64,000 bases of DNA, from assembly GCF_027706745.1 (NCBI RefSeq), contig NZ_JAQFWP010000014.1, positions 1-64,000 on the forward strand, in the 5' to 3' direction. How positions within the stretch are numbered: position 1 is the stretch's first letter; each line of letters opens with the position of its first letter. The notes under the pieces were generated by a model. That model was not told where the DNA came from, made no database searches, and worked only from the letters and a program-made list of their open reading frames with translations. Positions 26,234-36,630 of this stretch are shown one piece after another. A program made the position numbers and the translations under genes. Source of the stretch: Nocardiopsis suaedae. GTDB taxonomy: Bacteria > Actinomycetota > Actinomycetes > Streptosporangiales > Streptosporangiaceae.

Positions 26234-26812
26234 GCCCCCCTCCGCCGGGGCGGGCTGCAGGTGGACCGTCATCACCAGCTCGCACGTCCGACCACCCGCC
26301 CCCCGGTACCCGTGGGAGACGTCCCCGGCGAACGCGGCCGTCTGGCCCGCCTCCACGCCGTACTCGTCGCCGTCGACCACCAGCACCATCCGGCCCGAGG
26401 TCACGCTCACCGTCTCCACGACCCCCGCCTGGTGCGGGTGGCTGGGGTACTCCTCGCCCGGCTCCAGGCTCCAGCGCCACACCTCCGTCGGCGCCGGGCC
26501 CGAGGTCGTGAGCATGAGCCGGGCCCACCCGCCCCGCTCGCCCTCCCAGAGGGGCGCCACGCCCCCGGCGTCCACGATCCGCACGCTGTCCTCGGGCGGG
26601 CCGTCCAACAGGTTCGACACCGGGATGCCCAGCGTGTCCGCCAGCCGGACCAGGGTCGCGAGGTTGGGGTTGCCCTGCGCCTTCTCCAGGCCGACCAGGG
26701 CCCCCTTGCTCACCTGCGCGCGGCGGCCGAGCTCCTCCAGGGACAGCCCCGCGCGCAGCCGGGCCACCCGGACGTTGCGCGCCACCGTCCTCAGCGCCGC
26801 TTCCTCGGCCAT
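26222..26812 (-). CDS. XRE-type regulator with C-terminal cupin domain
   Basis: A 196-residue protein. ATG 26812 has GGAGGAGG (complement of 26821-26828) 8 nt upstream, better than the in-frame ATG at 26848. Residues about 8-65 form an HTH_3 domain (RNVRVARLRAGLSLEELGRRAQVSKGALVGLEKAQGNPNLATLVRLADTLGI). Residues about 110-185 form a small cupin (WRWSLEPGEEYPSHPHQAGVVETVSVTSGRMVLVVDGDEYGVEAGQTAAFAGDVSHGY) with possible metal-binding His residues. This architecture is typical of regulators of amino-acid, amine or sugar uptake genes. It is divergent from the B3/4-domain gene, which it probably controls together with itself. Confidence 0.9.
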   Translation of the reverse strand: MAEEAALRTVARNVRVARLRAGLSLEELGRRAQVSKGALVGLEKAQGNPNLATLVRLADTLGIPVSNLLDGPPEDSVRIVDAGGVAPLWEGERGGWARLMLTTSGPAPTEVWRWSLEPGEEYPSHPHQAGVVETVSVTSGRMVLVVDGDEYGVEAGQTAAFAGDVSHGYRGAGGRTCELVMTVHLQPAPAEGGAAS

Positions 26813-26873
26813 GCCGCCGCCCTCCTCCGCCCGTCCCGGACCGGTCATGGCGATGCGCTCTTCGGTCGTTCGG

Positions 26874-26918
26874 TTGACATGTGGCGGTCGATCCAATGTA
26901 CTTTGAAGTCGTTCCATT
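26874..26918 (+). promoter_or_regulatory. Sigma70-like promoter and possible operator of the B3/4 gene
   Basis: TTGACA at 26874-26879 and TGTACT at 26897-26902 are 17 bp apart. A broken inverted repeat CAATG ... CATTG (about 26894-26918) overlaps the -10 region and could be the operator of the divergent XRE regulator. The region is visibly more AT-rich than its surroundings. Confidence 0.5.
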
Positions 26919-26963
26919 GAATCCTACAGCTCCGCACCCCGGGTGCGGATCGGAGAACCGCCC

Positions 26964-27671
26964 ATGACCGCCTTCCGCCTGGCCCCGGGGGTCGCCCAGG
27001 CCTTCCCCGACACCCTCGTCGCCCTGGTCACCGCCGACGGCCTGCGGGGCCGTGAGCCCTGGCCCGCCGCCACCGCCGCCCTCGACGACCTGGAGCGGCG
27101 CGTCGCCGACGGCACCTGGACGCCCGCCGACGAGGCCGACCCGCGCATCGAGGCCTGGCACGCCGCCTACCGCGCGTTCGGCACCAACCCCCGCCGCCTC
27201 CGCCCCAGCGTCGACGCGCTCGGCCGCCGCCTGGCCAAGAAGGGGGTCCTCCCGCGCATCACTCCGGCCGTCGACGCCTACAACGCGGTCTCGGTCGCCC
27301 ACGGCCTGCCCGCGGGCGCCTTCGACCTGGACCGGGTCTCCGGCGGCGTCGCCATCCGCCACGCCGAGGGGACCGAGGCCTTCACCCCGCTCGGCGAGCC
27401 CGACACGGTGGAGGCCCCGCGCCCCGGGGAGATCGTCTACGCCGACGAGGCGGGCGTGCTCACCCGCCACTGGAACCACCGCGACGCCCACCGCACCCGC
27501 GTCACCGAGGACTCGGCGCGGGCGGTGTTCATCCTGGAGACCGTCCGCGGGGGACAGGACGGGGCCGAGGTCAAGAGCGCCGTGGCCGACCTCCGGGAGC
27601 TCCTCGCCCCGCACTGCGACCGGACCGGCGTGCACCGCCTCGACGCCGGGAACCCCGAGGCGGTCGTCTGA
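26964..27671 (+). CDS. B3/4 tRNA-binding-domain protein
   Basis: A 235-residue stand-alone B3/4 domain protein, related to the editing domain of the phenylalanyl-tRNA synthetase beta chain. ATG 26964 has GGAG 9 nt upstream. Motifs: YRAFGTNPRRLRPSVDALGRRLAKKGVLPRITPAVDAYNAVSVAHGLPAGAFDLDRVSGGVAIRHAEGTEAFTPLGE, EIVYADEAGVLTRHWNHRDAHRTRVTEDSARAVFILETV. Such proteins are thought to act in tRNA quality control or amino-acid metabolism, but the function is not settled. The divergent cupin-XRE gene is its usual companion in actinobacteria. Confidence 0.88.
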   Translation: MTAFRLAPGVAQAFPDTLVALVTADGLRGREPWPAATAALDDLERRVADGTWTPADEADPRIEAWHAAYRAFGTNPRRLRPSVDALGRRLAKKGVLPRITPAVDAYNAVSVAHGLPAGAFDLDRVSGGVAIRHAEGTEAFTPLGEPDTVEAPRPGEIVYADEAGVLTRHWNHRDAHRTRVTEDSARAVFILETVRGGQDGAEVKSAVADLRELLAPHCDRTGVHRLDAGNPEAVV

Positions 27672-27693
27672 CGGGCGTCGGCGGATCCGGTGG

Positions 27694-28485
27694 TCAGTCG
27701 GCCCCCGCGGCCTCCCCGCCCGGACCGCCGAACCACTCGTCCGACGCGTCGACGTTCGCCAGGACCTCCCTGACACGGTCCCGCTCCTCCCCGTCGAGGT
27801 CGATCCGCCGCAGTTCCACCTCCCACTCCGCGCGCCTCCCGTGCTCACCGAGCGCCACCGCCAGCTCGATCAGAGTCGCGTACACCAGCGCCCGGTCGAC
27901 GTCGGAGGCGCCCTCGGACCGCCTGCGCAGCGCCGAGACCAGCGACCTCATCGCCGCGCGGTCGTCGTTCTTGAACTCCCGCAGGATCCTCGCGTTGTCC
28001 AGGGCGCGCTGCAGCCCCTCCAGCTCCTTCGAGCCGCCGTACTCCAGCTCCTGCGGCTCGTCGCGCTGGATGAAGATCAGCGAATTGCCCGACGGGTCGA
28101 CGAGGGTGAACCGCGACGCCCCCGGCCGCAGCCGGGTGATGCGCGGGCACCCCTTCGCCAGGACCTTGCCGTAGGCCCCGCGCATCGCCCGGACGAACGC
28201 CGCGTGGTAGGGGGCCACCGCGTCCACCATCACCAGGCACCCGCCCGTGTCCTGGTTCTCCGGGGCGAAGACCTTCGGCGGGCCGAAGTAGTGGACGTCG
28301 ATGCCGCTCCAGGAGAAGGCCAGGTACAGGTAGGGCCTCCGCTGCCGGTAGGCGACCGTGAACCCGAGGGCCGTGTAGAACTCCTCGGTCTCCTCGGGGG
28401 CCGCGCACGGCAGTGTCGGGACCAGTTTCTCGTTCGGCCGGATGGCGTCGCTCCGCTCGGCCGCGCCGTCGGTGACCGTCTCCAT
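27694..28485 (-). CDS. VOC (glyoxalase/bleomycin-resistance) domain protein with helical C-terminal extension
   Basis: A 263-residue protein. ATG 28485 is preceded by AAGGAG 9 nt upstream. Residues about 18-135 form one VOC half-module: LVPTLPCAAPEETEEFYTALGFTVAYRQRRPYLYLAFSWSGIDVHYFG, DTGGCLVMVDAVAPYHAAFVRAMR, RFTLVDPSGNSLIFIQRD. The remaining 120 residues are charged and helical (LQRALDNARILREFKNDDRAAMRSLVSALRRR) and resemble a tetratricopeptide-like tail. Members of this subgroup are often annotated as bleomycin-resistance proteins; binding of such a drug is not shown here. It ends 22 bp from the convergent B3/4 gene. Confidence 0.82.
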   Translation of the reverse strand: METVTDGAAERSDAIRPNEKLVPTLPCAAPEETEEFYTALGFTVAYRQRRPYLYLAFSWSGIDVHYFGPPKVFAPENQDTGGCLVMVDAVAPYHAAFVRAMRGAYGKVLAKGCPRITRLRPGASRFTLVDPSGNSLIFIQRDEPQELEYGGSKELEGLQRALDNARILREFKNDDRAAMRSLVSALRRRSEGASDVDRALVYATLIELAVALGEHGRRAEWEVELRRIDLDGEERDRVREVLANVDASDEWFGGPGGEAAGAD

Positions 28486-28885
28486 TGCTTCGCTCCTTCG
28501 TCCTACGCCGGAATCGGGAGGCCGATTCTCCCGCCGGGGGAGGGGGAGGCGCCCATGGATTCTTCGGCGGGCCGATAGGGCACATAGAAGCCGGATCCAC
28601 AACAGAATCGGCGTCGTGTGAACGAATCGCGCACGCAGCCGTGCGCTGTGGCGGCGGACGGCCCGTCATCGGCCGCCCGGGCCGGATTCTGCGCGCCACG
28701 GCGACCGGCCGGGACCTAGGCCCTTACCCGCCGGGAACCACGGTGCTACCCGGCGGCGGTGGCGGCGGCCAGACTGATGGCGTCGCCGGACACGACCGCC
28801 GCTCCGGCCCCGGTGACCGTCTGGTCCCGCGGCGGAGCGCCGCCGTGCCGACGGCGGCCGCGGCGCGAGGGAGAGGACCAGGACC
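28486..28885. other. Divergent intergenic region before the stress-protein gene
   Basis: 400 bp between two divergent genes, without a credible gene of its own. It contains a locally AT-richer tract at about 28575-28630 and a DosR-like half-palindrome at 28711-28724, annotated separately. Confidence 0.5.
28711..28724 (+). promoter_or_regulatory. Weak DosR/DevR-box-like site
   Basis: GGGACCTAGGCCCT resembles the core of the mycobacterial DosR box (GGGACTWWAGTCCC) at 10 of 14 positions. It lies about 160 bp before the universal stress protein gene. Assignment rests on the devR/devS genes nearby. Confidence 0.3.
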
Positions 28886-29869
28886 ATGGGCATCACATCC
28901 GACGGGGGCGGCTCCGGCGCGGACCCTGCGGCCGAAGCCGGCCGGGGGGACGTCGTCGTGGGCATCGACGGCTCCGCCCCGGGGCAGGCGGCGCTGGAAT
29001 GGGCGGCCCGCGAGGCCGAGGAGCGGGGGACCGGCCTCCTCATCCTGCACGCCCTCAACATGCCCCTGGTGTCGGTGCCCTTCGGGCACCCGGTGCGGCT
29101 GACACCGACGCCCGAGACGGCCGAACGCGCCGGGCGCCTGCTGGACCAGGCGTCGGCCCACCTGCGGCGGCGGCACCCGGAGCTGAAAGCGCGCACGCAG
29201 GTCTCCTCCGCCGACGCCGTGCACGCCCTCCTCGCCGCGGCGCGCACGGCCGCCGTGGTGGCCGTGGGCTCGCGCGGCCTCGGCGGCCTCGGGTCGGTCT
29301 TCCTGGGGTCGGTGAGCATCCGGGTCAGCGCCCACGCCCCGTGCCCGGTGGCGGTCGTCCCCGGGCCGAAGGAGGGGGACGGCGCGGAGCGGACGGCCGG
29401 CCGGCGCGGCCGCGTGGTGGTGGGGGTCGACGGCTCCCGGGACGCCGACGCCGCACTCCGGTTCGCCCTGGAGGAGGCGGCCAGGGGCGGCGGGGAGGTC
29501 CTCGCGCTGCACGCGTGGCAGATCTCGGCCCCCATCGACGCCGGGGCACTGTCCGACCCCTCCTACGTGGTCGAGCACCGGTTCGCCGCCCACATCGCCG
29601 AGAAGCACGTCCAGGCCATGGTGGAGGAGGCGCGTACCGACACCACGGCCGACGTCCCGGCCCGAGCCGTCGCCGTCGAGGACAACCCTGTGCACGCACT
29701 GATCCGCGCGGGCTCCGGCGCCGACCTCCTCGTGGTCGGCTCCCGCGGGCGGGGCGGGTTCACGGGGCTGCTGCTGGGATCGGTCAGCCAAGGCGTGCTC
29801 CACCACGCCGACGTGCCGGTCGTGCTGGTGCGGAACCGGGCGCAGGGTGAGACGGCCGACGCGGGGTGA
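28886..29869 (+). CDS. Tandem universal stress protein
   Basis: A 327-residue protein of two UspA domains. Domain 1 (about 25-165): VVVGIDGSAPGQAALEWAAREA, LILHALNMPL, VVAVGSRGLGGLGSVFLGSVSIRVSAHAPCPVAVVPG. Domain 2 (about 178-318): VVVGVDGSRDADAALRFALEEA, LALHAWQ, LLVVGSRGRGGFTGLLLGSVSQGVLHHADVPVVLVRN. Both have the G-x2-G-x9-G-S/T pattern of ATP-binding USPs. In mycobacteria many such proteins belong to the DosR regulon, and this gene lies in a DevR/DevS island. GAGGACCAGGACC before ATG 28886 gives the ribosome-binding site. Confidence 0.95.
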   Translation: MGITSDGGGSGADPAAEAGRGDVVVGIDGSAPGQAALEWAAREAEERGTGLLILHALNMPLVSVPFGHPVRLTPTPETAERAGRLLDQASAHLRRRHPELKARTQVSSADAVHALLAAARTAAVVAVGSRGLGGLGSVFLGSVSIRVSAHAPCPVAVVPGPKEGDGAERTAGRRGRVVVGVDGSRDADAALRFALEEAARGGGEVLALHAWQISAPIDAGALSDPSYVVEHRFAAHIAEKHVQAMVEEARTDTTADVPARAVAVEDNPVHALIRAGSGADLLVVGSRGRGGFTGLLLGSVSQGVLHHADVPVVLVRNRAQGETADAG

Positions 29870-29906
29870 CCGGCCACCGCCGGGCGGCCGGTGTACGAAC
29901 TCCGGT

Positions 29907-29931
29907 GGAGGGGCGGAGCCACCGCCCCTCC
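29907..29931. terminator. Terminator hairpin between USP and kinase genes
   Basis: GGAGGGGCGG (29907-29916) and CCGCCCCTCC (29922-29931) form a perfect 10-bp stem with a 5-nt loop in the 114-bp gap between convergent genes. There is no T-tract, as is common in such GC-rich genomes. Confidence 0.6.
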
Positions 29932-29983
29932 GGACCGCCCGGGGGAGCACCGTCCCATGGCCGCCGGCCCCGGGACGGAACGG

Positions 29984-31771
<1,788 letters not shown>

Positions 31772-31893
31772 CTACCCCCGGCGGCGCCGGTCGTCCCGGA
31801 GGGAGAGGCGCGCGGCCCGCGCACGCCGACCGCCGGGGGCGCGGTCCCCGCACCTCCGGCGGTTCCCCGGACGGTCGTGTCCGGCGCGGGCCG

Positions 31894-32619
31894 CTACACC
31901 CGTCCCGGCATCGTGCTGTACGGCGGAAGCAGGTCATCGACCTCCCAGGTGAGCCGGTCGTCGACGGAGACGACCCCCTCGATCCGGTTGATCAGCCGGG
32001 TCAGCGCGTGCGCCGTGCTGCGGTAGCGGACCGACCCCGTCAGGGTGACGATCCCCTCCGAGACGGAGTGGGACAGGTCGGCCCCGCGGACCGCCCGGCT
32101 CAGGTGCCCGATCTCCTCCCCGACGGCGTCCGAGACGGACTTGTCGTCCTGGAGGAACACCCGGAGCAGGTCGCGGCGCCCGACGATGCCCACCAGCCGC
32201 CCGTCCTCGCCGACCACGGGGAGCCGTTTGACCCCGCGCAGCTCCATGGTGCGCGCGGCCTCCACGACGCTGGTATCCGGGGCGACCGTGATCGCCGGGC
32301 TCGTCATCAGCTCGGCCGCGGTCGTGGCCGCGGCCTTCTCGTCGGCCCGCTCGACCAGCACTCCGGCCCCGGTGAGCCGGGAGCGCAGCCGGGCCCGCAG
32401 CGGCGGCCGGTAGTCCCCGCCCTGCTCGGTCTGCTTGAACTCGGCCTTGTGCAGCAGGTCCTGCTCGGTGACCACTCCGACGACCGTGCCGTCGTTCTTG
32501 ACCACCGGGAGCGCGCTGGTGTTGCGCTCCAGCAGCGTCTCGACGATCTCCCGGTAGCCGGTCCCCTCGTTGACCGAGGCGGGCCCAGCCGTCATGACCT
32601 CGGCGATGGTCCGTGGCAT
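31894..32619 (-). CDS. CBS-CBS-BON protein (hypoxic-response-protein-like)
   Basis: A 241-residue protein. Two CBS motifs (AEVMTAGPASVNEGTGYREIVETLLERNTSALPVV, and AELMTSPAITVAPDTSVVEAARTMELRGVKRLPVV) are followed by a BON domain (LSHSVSEGIVTLTGSVRYRSTAHALTRLINRIEGVVSVDDRL). ATG 32619 has AGAGGAG upstream and is only 23 bp after the USP stop, so the two form an operon. CBS pairs often sense adenine nucleotides; BON domains bind membranes or other proteins. A second protein of the same layout is at 34768-35409. Regulation by the DevR-like protein is inferred. Confidence 0.9.
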   Translation of the reverse strand: MPRTIAEVMTAGPASVNEGTGYREIVETLLERNTSALPVVKNDGTVVGVVTEQDLLHKAEFKQTEQGGDYRPPLRARLRSRLTGAGVLVERADEKAAATTAAELMTSPAITVAPDTSVVEAARTMELRGVKRLPVVGEDGRLVGIVGRRDLLRVFLQDDKSVSDAVGEEIGHLSRAVRGADLSHSVSEGIVTLTGSVRYRSTAHALTRLINRIEGVVSVDDRLTWEVDDLLPPYSTMPGRV

Positions 32620-32642
32620 CGTCTTCTCCTCTCAGCGTGCGC

Positions 32643-33539
32643 TCAGTGCGTCTCGGCGGGGACGACCGCGACCGGGACGGAGGCGTGGGTCAGGGCCGAC
32701 TGGCTCACCGAGCCGAGCAGCATCCCGGTGAACCCGCCGCGCCCGCGGCTTCCGACGACCAGGAGGTCGGAGCCGGCCGACGCGTCGGCGAGGACCTGGG
32801 CCGGGTGGCCCGGGACCGCCGACTCCTCGACCTCGACCTGCGGGTGGTGCTCGCGCAGGCCCGCCAGCGACTCGGAGAGGAGCCGGCGCGCCTCCTGCGC
32901 GGCCTCCTCCAGCTCCGCCTGGTCGGACGCGTCGCGGACCGGTGCCTCCCAGCGGCCCATGAGCCGGTGGGAGAGCGGATCGTGCGCGATGACCGCCCGC
33001 AGCGCGGCCCCGCGCCGGGCCGCGGCGGCGAACGCCCAGGCCGCCGCCGTGCGCGCGGAGGCGGAGCCGTCGAGGCCGACGACGATCCGCCGCACCGGCG
33101 GTTTGGGATCGTGGTCGGGGACCACGACGACCGGGCAGCGTCCGGCGGCCGCCAGCTCCATACCGGTCGACCCCAGCAGGAGCGCACCGATGCGGGACTG
33201 CACACGGGAGCCGATGACGGCGAGCTCGGCCTCGGCGGACTCCATCATGAGCACCGGGGCGGCGTCGCCGACCTTGTAGACCGCGGCCGTCCGCAGGTCC
33301 GGAGCGCGCTCCGCGGCCCGCTGCACGGCCTCATCGACCACGCTCTGCGCCAGGCGCTCCGCCGAGAAGCCGGGGACGCTCAGGGGCACCCTGTGGTACA
33401 GCGGCCAGTCGAAGGCGTAGACGATGCGCAGGCTCCGGCCGCGCATGAGGGCCTCGTCGGCCGCCCAGTCCAATGCGCGCAGACTCGCCTCGGTTCCGTT
33501 GACCGCTGCGAGTACCGGCGCGTCCGGTTTCGTCGTCAT
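32643..33539 (-). CDS. Tandem universal stress protein
   Basis: A 298-residue protein of two UspA domains. Domain 1 (8-145): PVLAAVNGTEASLRALDWAADEALMRG, LAVIGSRVQSRIGALLLGSTGMELAAAGRCPVVVV. Domain 2 (155-295): IVVGLDGSASARTAAAWAFAAAARRG, LLVVGSRGRGGFTGMLLGSVSQSALTHASVPVAVVP. The second has the full ATP-binding pattern, while the first has SRVQSRIG in place of SRGxGG and may not bind ATP. First gene of an operon with the CBS-BON gene; a DosR-like box lies about 90 bp before its start. Confidence 0.95.
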   Translation of the reverse strand: MTTKPDAPVLAAVNGTEASLRALDWAADEALMRGRSLRIVYAFDWPLYHRVPLSVPGFSAERLAQSVVDEAVQRAAERAPDLRTAAVYKVGDAAPVLMMESAEAELAVIGSRVQSRIGALLLGSTGMELAAAGRCPVVVVPDHDPKPPVRRIVVGLDGSASARTAAAWAFAAAARRGAALRAVIAHDPLSHRLMGRWEAPVRDASDQAELEEAAQEARRLLSESLAGLREHHPQVEVEESAVPGHPAQVLADASAGSDLLVVGSRGRGGFTGMLLGSVSQSALTHASVPVAVVPAETH

Positions 33540-33626
33540 GGTCGCCCCACTCCCTCGACTGGACTCCTGAAACCGACGCTACGGTCGGCGGAGGCCGTTG
33601 GGCAGCGTCCAAGGGCAGGTGGCAGA

Positions 33627-33640
33627 GGGACCTTGGTCCG
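33627..33640 (-). promoter_or_regulatory. DosR/DevR-box-like operator
   Basis: GGGACCTTGGTCCG has a GGAC/GTCC dyad and agrees with the DosR core GGGACTWWAGTCCC at 11 of 14 positions. It lies in the 131-bp gap upstream of the minus-strand USP-CBS operon, about 88 bp from the start codon. Confidence 0.5.
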
Positions 33641-33670
33641 GCTCGCCGTACCCGGACGCCGCCATCGGCG

Positions 33671-34342
33671 TCAATAGGTCCCGCCGCCGGACTCCTCGGA
33701 CTTGAGGCGGGCGGCGTACACGGCGGCCTGGGTGCGGCGCTCCATCCCCAGCTTGGCCAGGATGTTGGTGACGTAGTTCTTCACGGTCTTCTCGGCGAGG
33801 AAGACGCGCTCGCCGATCTGCCGGTTGGTCAGCCCTTCGCCGATCAGCTCGAAGACGCGCCGCTCCTGGCCGGACAGCGCGGCCAGCGGGTCCTTGCGCT
33901 CGGCCTCCTCGCGCATGCGGCGCATGATCCGCGCCGTGCTGCGCGGGTCGAGGAGCGACCCGCCCGAGGCGACGGTGCGGACGGCCCCGACCAGGTCCGT
34001 GCCGTGGATCTGCTTGAGGACGTACCCGGAGGCGCCCGCCATCACGGACGCGTAGAGGGCCTCGTCGTCGGCGTAGGAGGTCAGCATGAGGCAGGCGAGC
34101 CCGGGCCGCCGCGAGCGCAGCTCACGGCAGACCTCCACCCCGCTGCCGTCCGGGAGCCGTACGTCGAGGAGCGCCACGTCGGGGTCGACGGCCGGGATCC
34201 TGGCGAGCGCGCCGGCCGCGTCGGCGGCCTCGCCCACCACCTCGATGTCGGGTTCGGAGGCGAACAGCGCCCCGACGCCGCGCCGGACGATGTCGTGGTC
34301 GTCGACAAGGAATACCGTGATCGTCCGCTGCTCCGCGGCCAT
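33671..34342 (-). CDS. devR: DevR/DosR-like NarL-family response regulator
   Basis: A 223-residue regulator. ATG 34342 is preceded by GAGGTGAGG. Receiver: VFLVDDHDIVRRGVGALF, PDVALLDVRLPDGSGVEVCREL (phospho-acceptor Asp60), LTSYADDEALYASVMAGASGYVLKQIHG. LuxR-type HTH: LSGQERRVFELIGEGLTNRQIGERVFLAEKTVKNYVTNILAKLGMERRTQAAVYAARLK. The DNA-binding half is nearly the same as that of mycobacterial DosR, including the FLAEKTVKNYV recognition helix, so it should read similar boxes. It is the likely partner of the DevS-like kinase and controls the surrounding USP and CBS genes by inference. Confidence 0.93.
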   Translation of the reverse strand: MAAEQRTITVFLVDDHDIVRRGVGALFASEPDIEVVGEAADAAGALARIPAVDPDVALLDVRLPDGSGVEVCRELRSRRPGLACLMLTSYADDEALYASVMAGASGYVLKQIHGTDLVGAVRTVASGGSLLDPRSTARIMRRMREEAERKDPLAALSGQERRVFELIGEGLTNRQIGERVFLAEKTVKNYVTNILAKLGMERRTQAAVYAARLKSEESGGGTY

Positions 34343-34767
34343 GGTGCCTCACCTCGCGTCCGGTCGTGCCCCACTCTGCGGTGCCGCACGCCCCGGGGCC
34401 GCCGCACCGGGGCCCGCCACGGGGGCGGGCGACCCCGGGGATCCGGTTCGGTCCGCCCCCGGTTCCAGGCTAACCCCCGGACGCGCCTCGGCACAGTGCC
34501 GTCCGGGCGGTGTGGGCCCCTCCGGGACCGTGCCCGGACGGGGACGGGACCTTCCTCCCGGCCGCCGGTGCCCTACGGCCGCGTTCTCGCCGCAGGGGGC
34601 GCGGCGGGAGGGACCTCCGGCACATGGCCCCCCAGGGGCCCAGGCGTGATGATCGGTGGTGGGGAGGGCGGTGGCCCCCACCGGCCCCCAGACCCGACCG
34701 GCCGCGGCCGCCGCCACCGGAGAGGCGCGGCGGGTGCTCCGCGAGGGGGGCACGTGAGGAGAGAACG
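34343..34767. other. Divergent intergenic region devR / CBS-BON
   Basis: 425 bp between two divergent genes, strongly GC-biased with G- and C-runs on alternate strands. I find no gene. Short GGGAC/GTCCC-like words occur around 34524-34550, but none is as good as the site at 33627. Confidence 0.5.
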
Positions 34768-35409
34768 ATGGCCGTCCGAGTACGCGACATGATGACGACG
34801 GACGTGGTGTGCGTCCAGCCGGGGGCGAGCATGAGGACGATCGCCCTCGTACTGGGCCGCTACGCGGTCTCGGGGGTGCCCGTCGTGGACGACGCCAAGC
34901 ACGTCCTCGGCGTGGTCTCCGAAGGGGACCTGCTGCACAAGCTGGCCGACGGGGACGGGAGGTCCGCCACGGCCGACCGCGCCAAGCGCTCGGCGGTCAC
35001 GGCGCAGAGGCTGATGACGGCGCCCGCCGTCACCGTCCGGGCCCGAGCGGAGATCGCCGAAGCGGCGCGCCTGATGCAGGAGCACCGGGTCAAGCGCCTT
35101 CCGGTCGTCTCGGATTCGGGGGAGCTGGAGGGCATCGTCAGCCGCGGCGACGTCGTGAAGGTCTACGCCCGTCCCGACTCGTGGGTCCTGAACCGGGTGG
35201 AGCGCCTGCTCATGCTCGACTTCGAACTGCCCCACGTCCGGGCGGAGGTGCGCGGCGGCATCGTCACACTGACCGGGAAGGTGCGCTTCCGCTCCAGCGC
35301 GGTGGCCGTCCGCCGGGCCGTGGGCGCCATCGAAGGGGTGCTGCACGTCGACGACCGCATCGAGTTCGACGCCGACGACCTGTCGCCGTTCGCCCTGCAC
35401 ACCGACTGA
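34768..35409 (+). CDS. CBS-CBS-BON protein (second copy)
   Basis: A 213-residue protein. ATG 34768 has GAGGAG at 34755-34760. CBS1: VRDMMTTDVVCVQPGASMRTIALVLGRYAVSGVPVVDDAKHVLGVVSEGDLLHK. CBS2: AQRLMTAPAVTVRARAEIAEAARLMQEHRVKRLPVVSDSGELEGIVSRGDVVKVY. BON: VRAEVRGGIVTLTGKVRFRSSAVAVRRAVGAIEGVLHVDDRI. It is a paralogue of the protein at 31894-32619 and divergent from devR, completing the island. Confidence 0.92.
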   Translation: MAVRVRDMMTTDVVCVQPGASMRTIALVLGRYAVSGVPVVDDAKHVLGVVSEGDLLHKLADGDGRSATADRAKRSAVTAQRLMTAPAVTVRARAEIAEAARLMQEHRVKRLPVVSDSGELEGIVSRGDVVKVYARPDSWVLNRVERLLMLDFELPHVRAEVRGGIVTLTGKVRFRSSAVAVRRAVGAIEGVLHVDDRIEFDADDLSPFALHTD

Positions 35410-35438
35410 CGGCGGCCGCCCGCCGCGGGGGCGGGCGG

Positions 35439-35472
35439 CGTGTGGGCCCGCGGCCGGATGCGGGCCCACACG
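35439..35472. terminator. Strong bidirectional terminator hairpin
   Basis: CGTGTGGGCCCGC (35439-35451) and GCGGGCCCACACG (35460-35472) form a perfect 13-bp stem with an 8-nt loop in the 70-bp gap between the convergent CBS-BON and xylanase genes. No T-tract. Confidence 0.72.
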
Positions 35473-35479
35473 CCGGTCG

Positions 35480-36586
35480 TCAGCCGGCCAGGGCCTGTTG
35501 CAGGCCGTAGTAGGCGGGCTTGGGCCGGTACTGCTCGTTGAAGGGGAGCGGGGCGCCGTAGCCCGGGAAGACGTCGGGCACCCAGGAGTACTGGTCGACG
35601 ATGCCCCACACGGTGACGCCGACGCAGCGGTCCACCGCGAGGCAGTTCTCCATGACCGCGCGGTAGTCCTGCCCCTGCTGCTGCAGCTCACCCTGGTCGG
35701 CGGGCATCTGGATGCGCACGTCCAGCTCGGTGACGGCCACGTCCAGGCCCAGGTCGGCGAACCGCTGCATGTTCTGCCGCATGTCGTGGGGCACCTGCCC
35801 GTTGATCAGGTGCGTCTGCATCCCGATCCCGTCGAGCGGGACGCCCTGCTCCAGCAGGGAGCGCGCCAGGTCGTAGTAGGCGTCGCTCTTGGGGTTGATC
35901 CCCTCGATGTTGTAGTCGTTCAGGTACAGCTTCGCGTTCGGGTCGGCCTGGTCGGCCATGCGCAGGGCGTCGGCGACGAAACCCTCGCCCAGCGTGTCGT
36001 AGAAGACCGACCCCCGCCAGGAGCCGTCCTCCAGGAAGATCTCGTTGGCCACGTCCCAGTAGGCGACCTGGCCCGCGTACCTCCCGGCGACGGTGCCGAT
36101 GTGCTCGCCCATCACGGTGCGCAGCTGATCGGGACTGAATCCGCCATCGGACACCCACGAGGGGAGCTGGCTGTGCCAGACGAGGGTGTGGCCGCGCACC
36201 GCCTGGCCGTCGGCTCGCGCGGAGGCCATGAAGGAATCGGCGTTGCCCCAGTTGAACTGCCCCCGCGACGGCTGGAGCGCGTCCCACTTCATGGCGTTCT
36301 CCGCTGTGGCGGCGTTGAACTCCGCGCCGGCGAGGCGCGCGAACTCGGGATCGCCGCTGAGGTGGTCGGCGCCGAGGGCCGCGCCGATCTCCACGCCCCG
36401 GGCCTCGGCCAGGTCCCGGAGCGTCCCCTGGGCCTGGGCGGGGGCCTGCGCCGTCACGGCCAGGGCCGCCGACAGCGCGATCGACAGCGCCGCAGCGGCG
36501 CCCGTCCGCCGACGGCGGAGGGCCGTGCGCGGTGCCCGGCGCGGCCCTCCGCGGTCCGTTGCCCGTCCGTTTCCTCTCGGTCTCAT
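35480..36586 (-). CDS. Secreted endo-1,4-beta-xylanase, GH10
   Basis: A 368-residue GH10 enzyme without a carbohydrate-binding module. ATG 36586 has GGAGGT 6 nt upstream. The N-terminus has many Arg (RTALRRRRTGAAAALSIALSAALAVTAQAPAQAQG), a signal peptide with cleavage near residue 53. The GH10 core shows FNAATAENAMKWDALQP, VRGHTLVWHSQLPSWV, WDVANEIF with acid/base Glu182, LYLNDYNIE, GIGMQTHL and VAVTELDVRI with nucleophile Glu287, then GVTVWGIVDQYSW. It cuts internal xylan bonds outside the cell. A perfect CelR-type operator lies 45 bp upstream, so expression is probably relieved by cello-oligosaccharides. Confidence 0.97.
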   Translation of the reverse strand: MRPRGNGRATDRGGPRRAPRTALRRRRTGAAAALSIALSAALAVTAQAPAQAQGTLRDLAEARGVEIGAALGADHLSGDPEFARLAGAEFNAATAENAMKWDALQPSRGQFNWGNADSFMASARADGQAVRGHTLVWHSQLPSWVSDGGFSPDQLRTVMGEHIGTVAGRYAGQVAYWDVANEIFLEDGSWRGSVFYDTLGEGFVADALRMADQADPNAKLYLNDYNIEGINPKSDAYYDLARSLLEQGVPLDGIGMQTHLINGQVPHDMRQNMQRFADLGLDVAVTELDVRIQMPADQGELQQQGQDYRAVMENCLAVDRCVGVTVWGIVDQYSWVPDVFPGYGAPLPFNEQYRPKPAYYGLQQALAG

Positions 36587-36630
36587 GCTCGCACCTCCGA
36601 GTGCGTCGCACTGCTGGTGATCAGGGGAAA

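Noticed and set aside
34524-34550. DosR-box-like words in the devR upstream region
   Set aside because: Only about 8 of 14 positions agree and the area is full of similar G/C runs.
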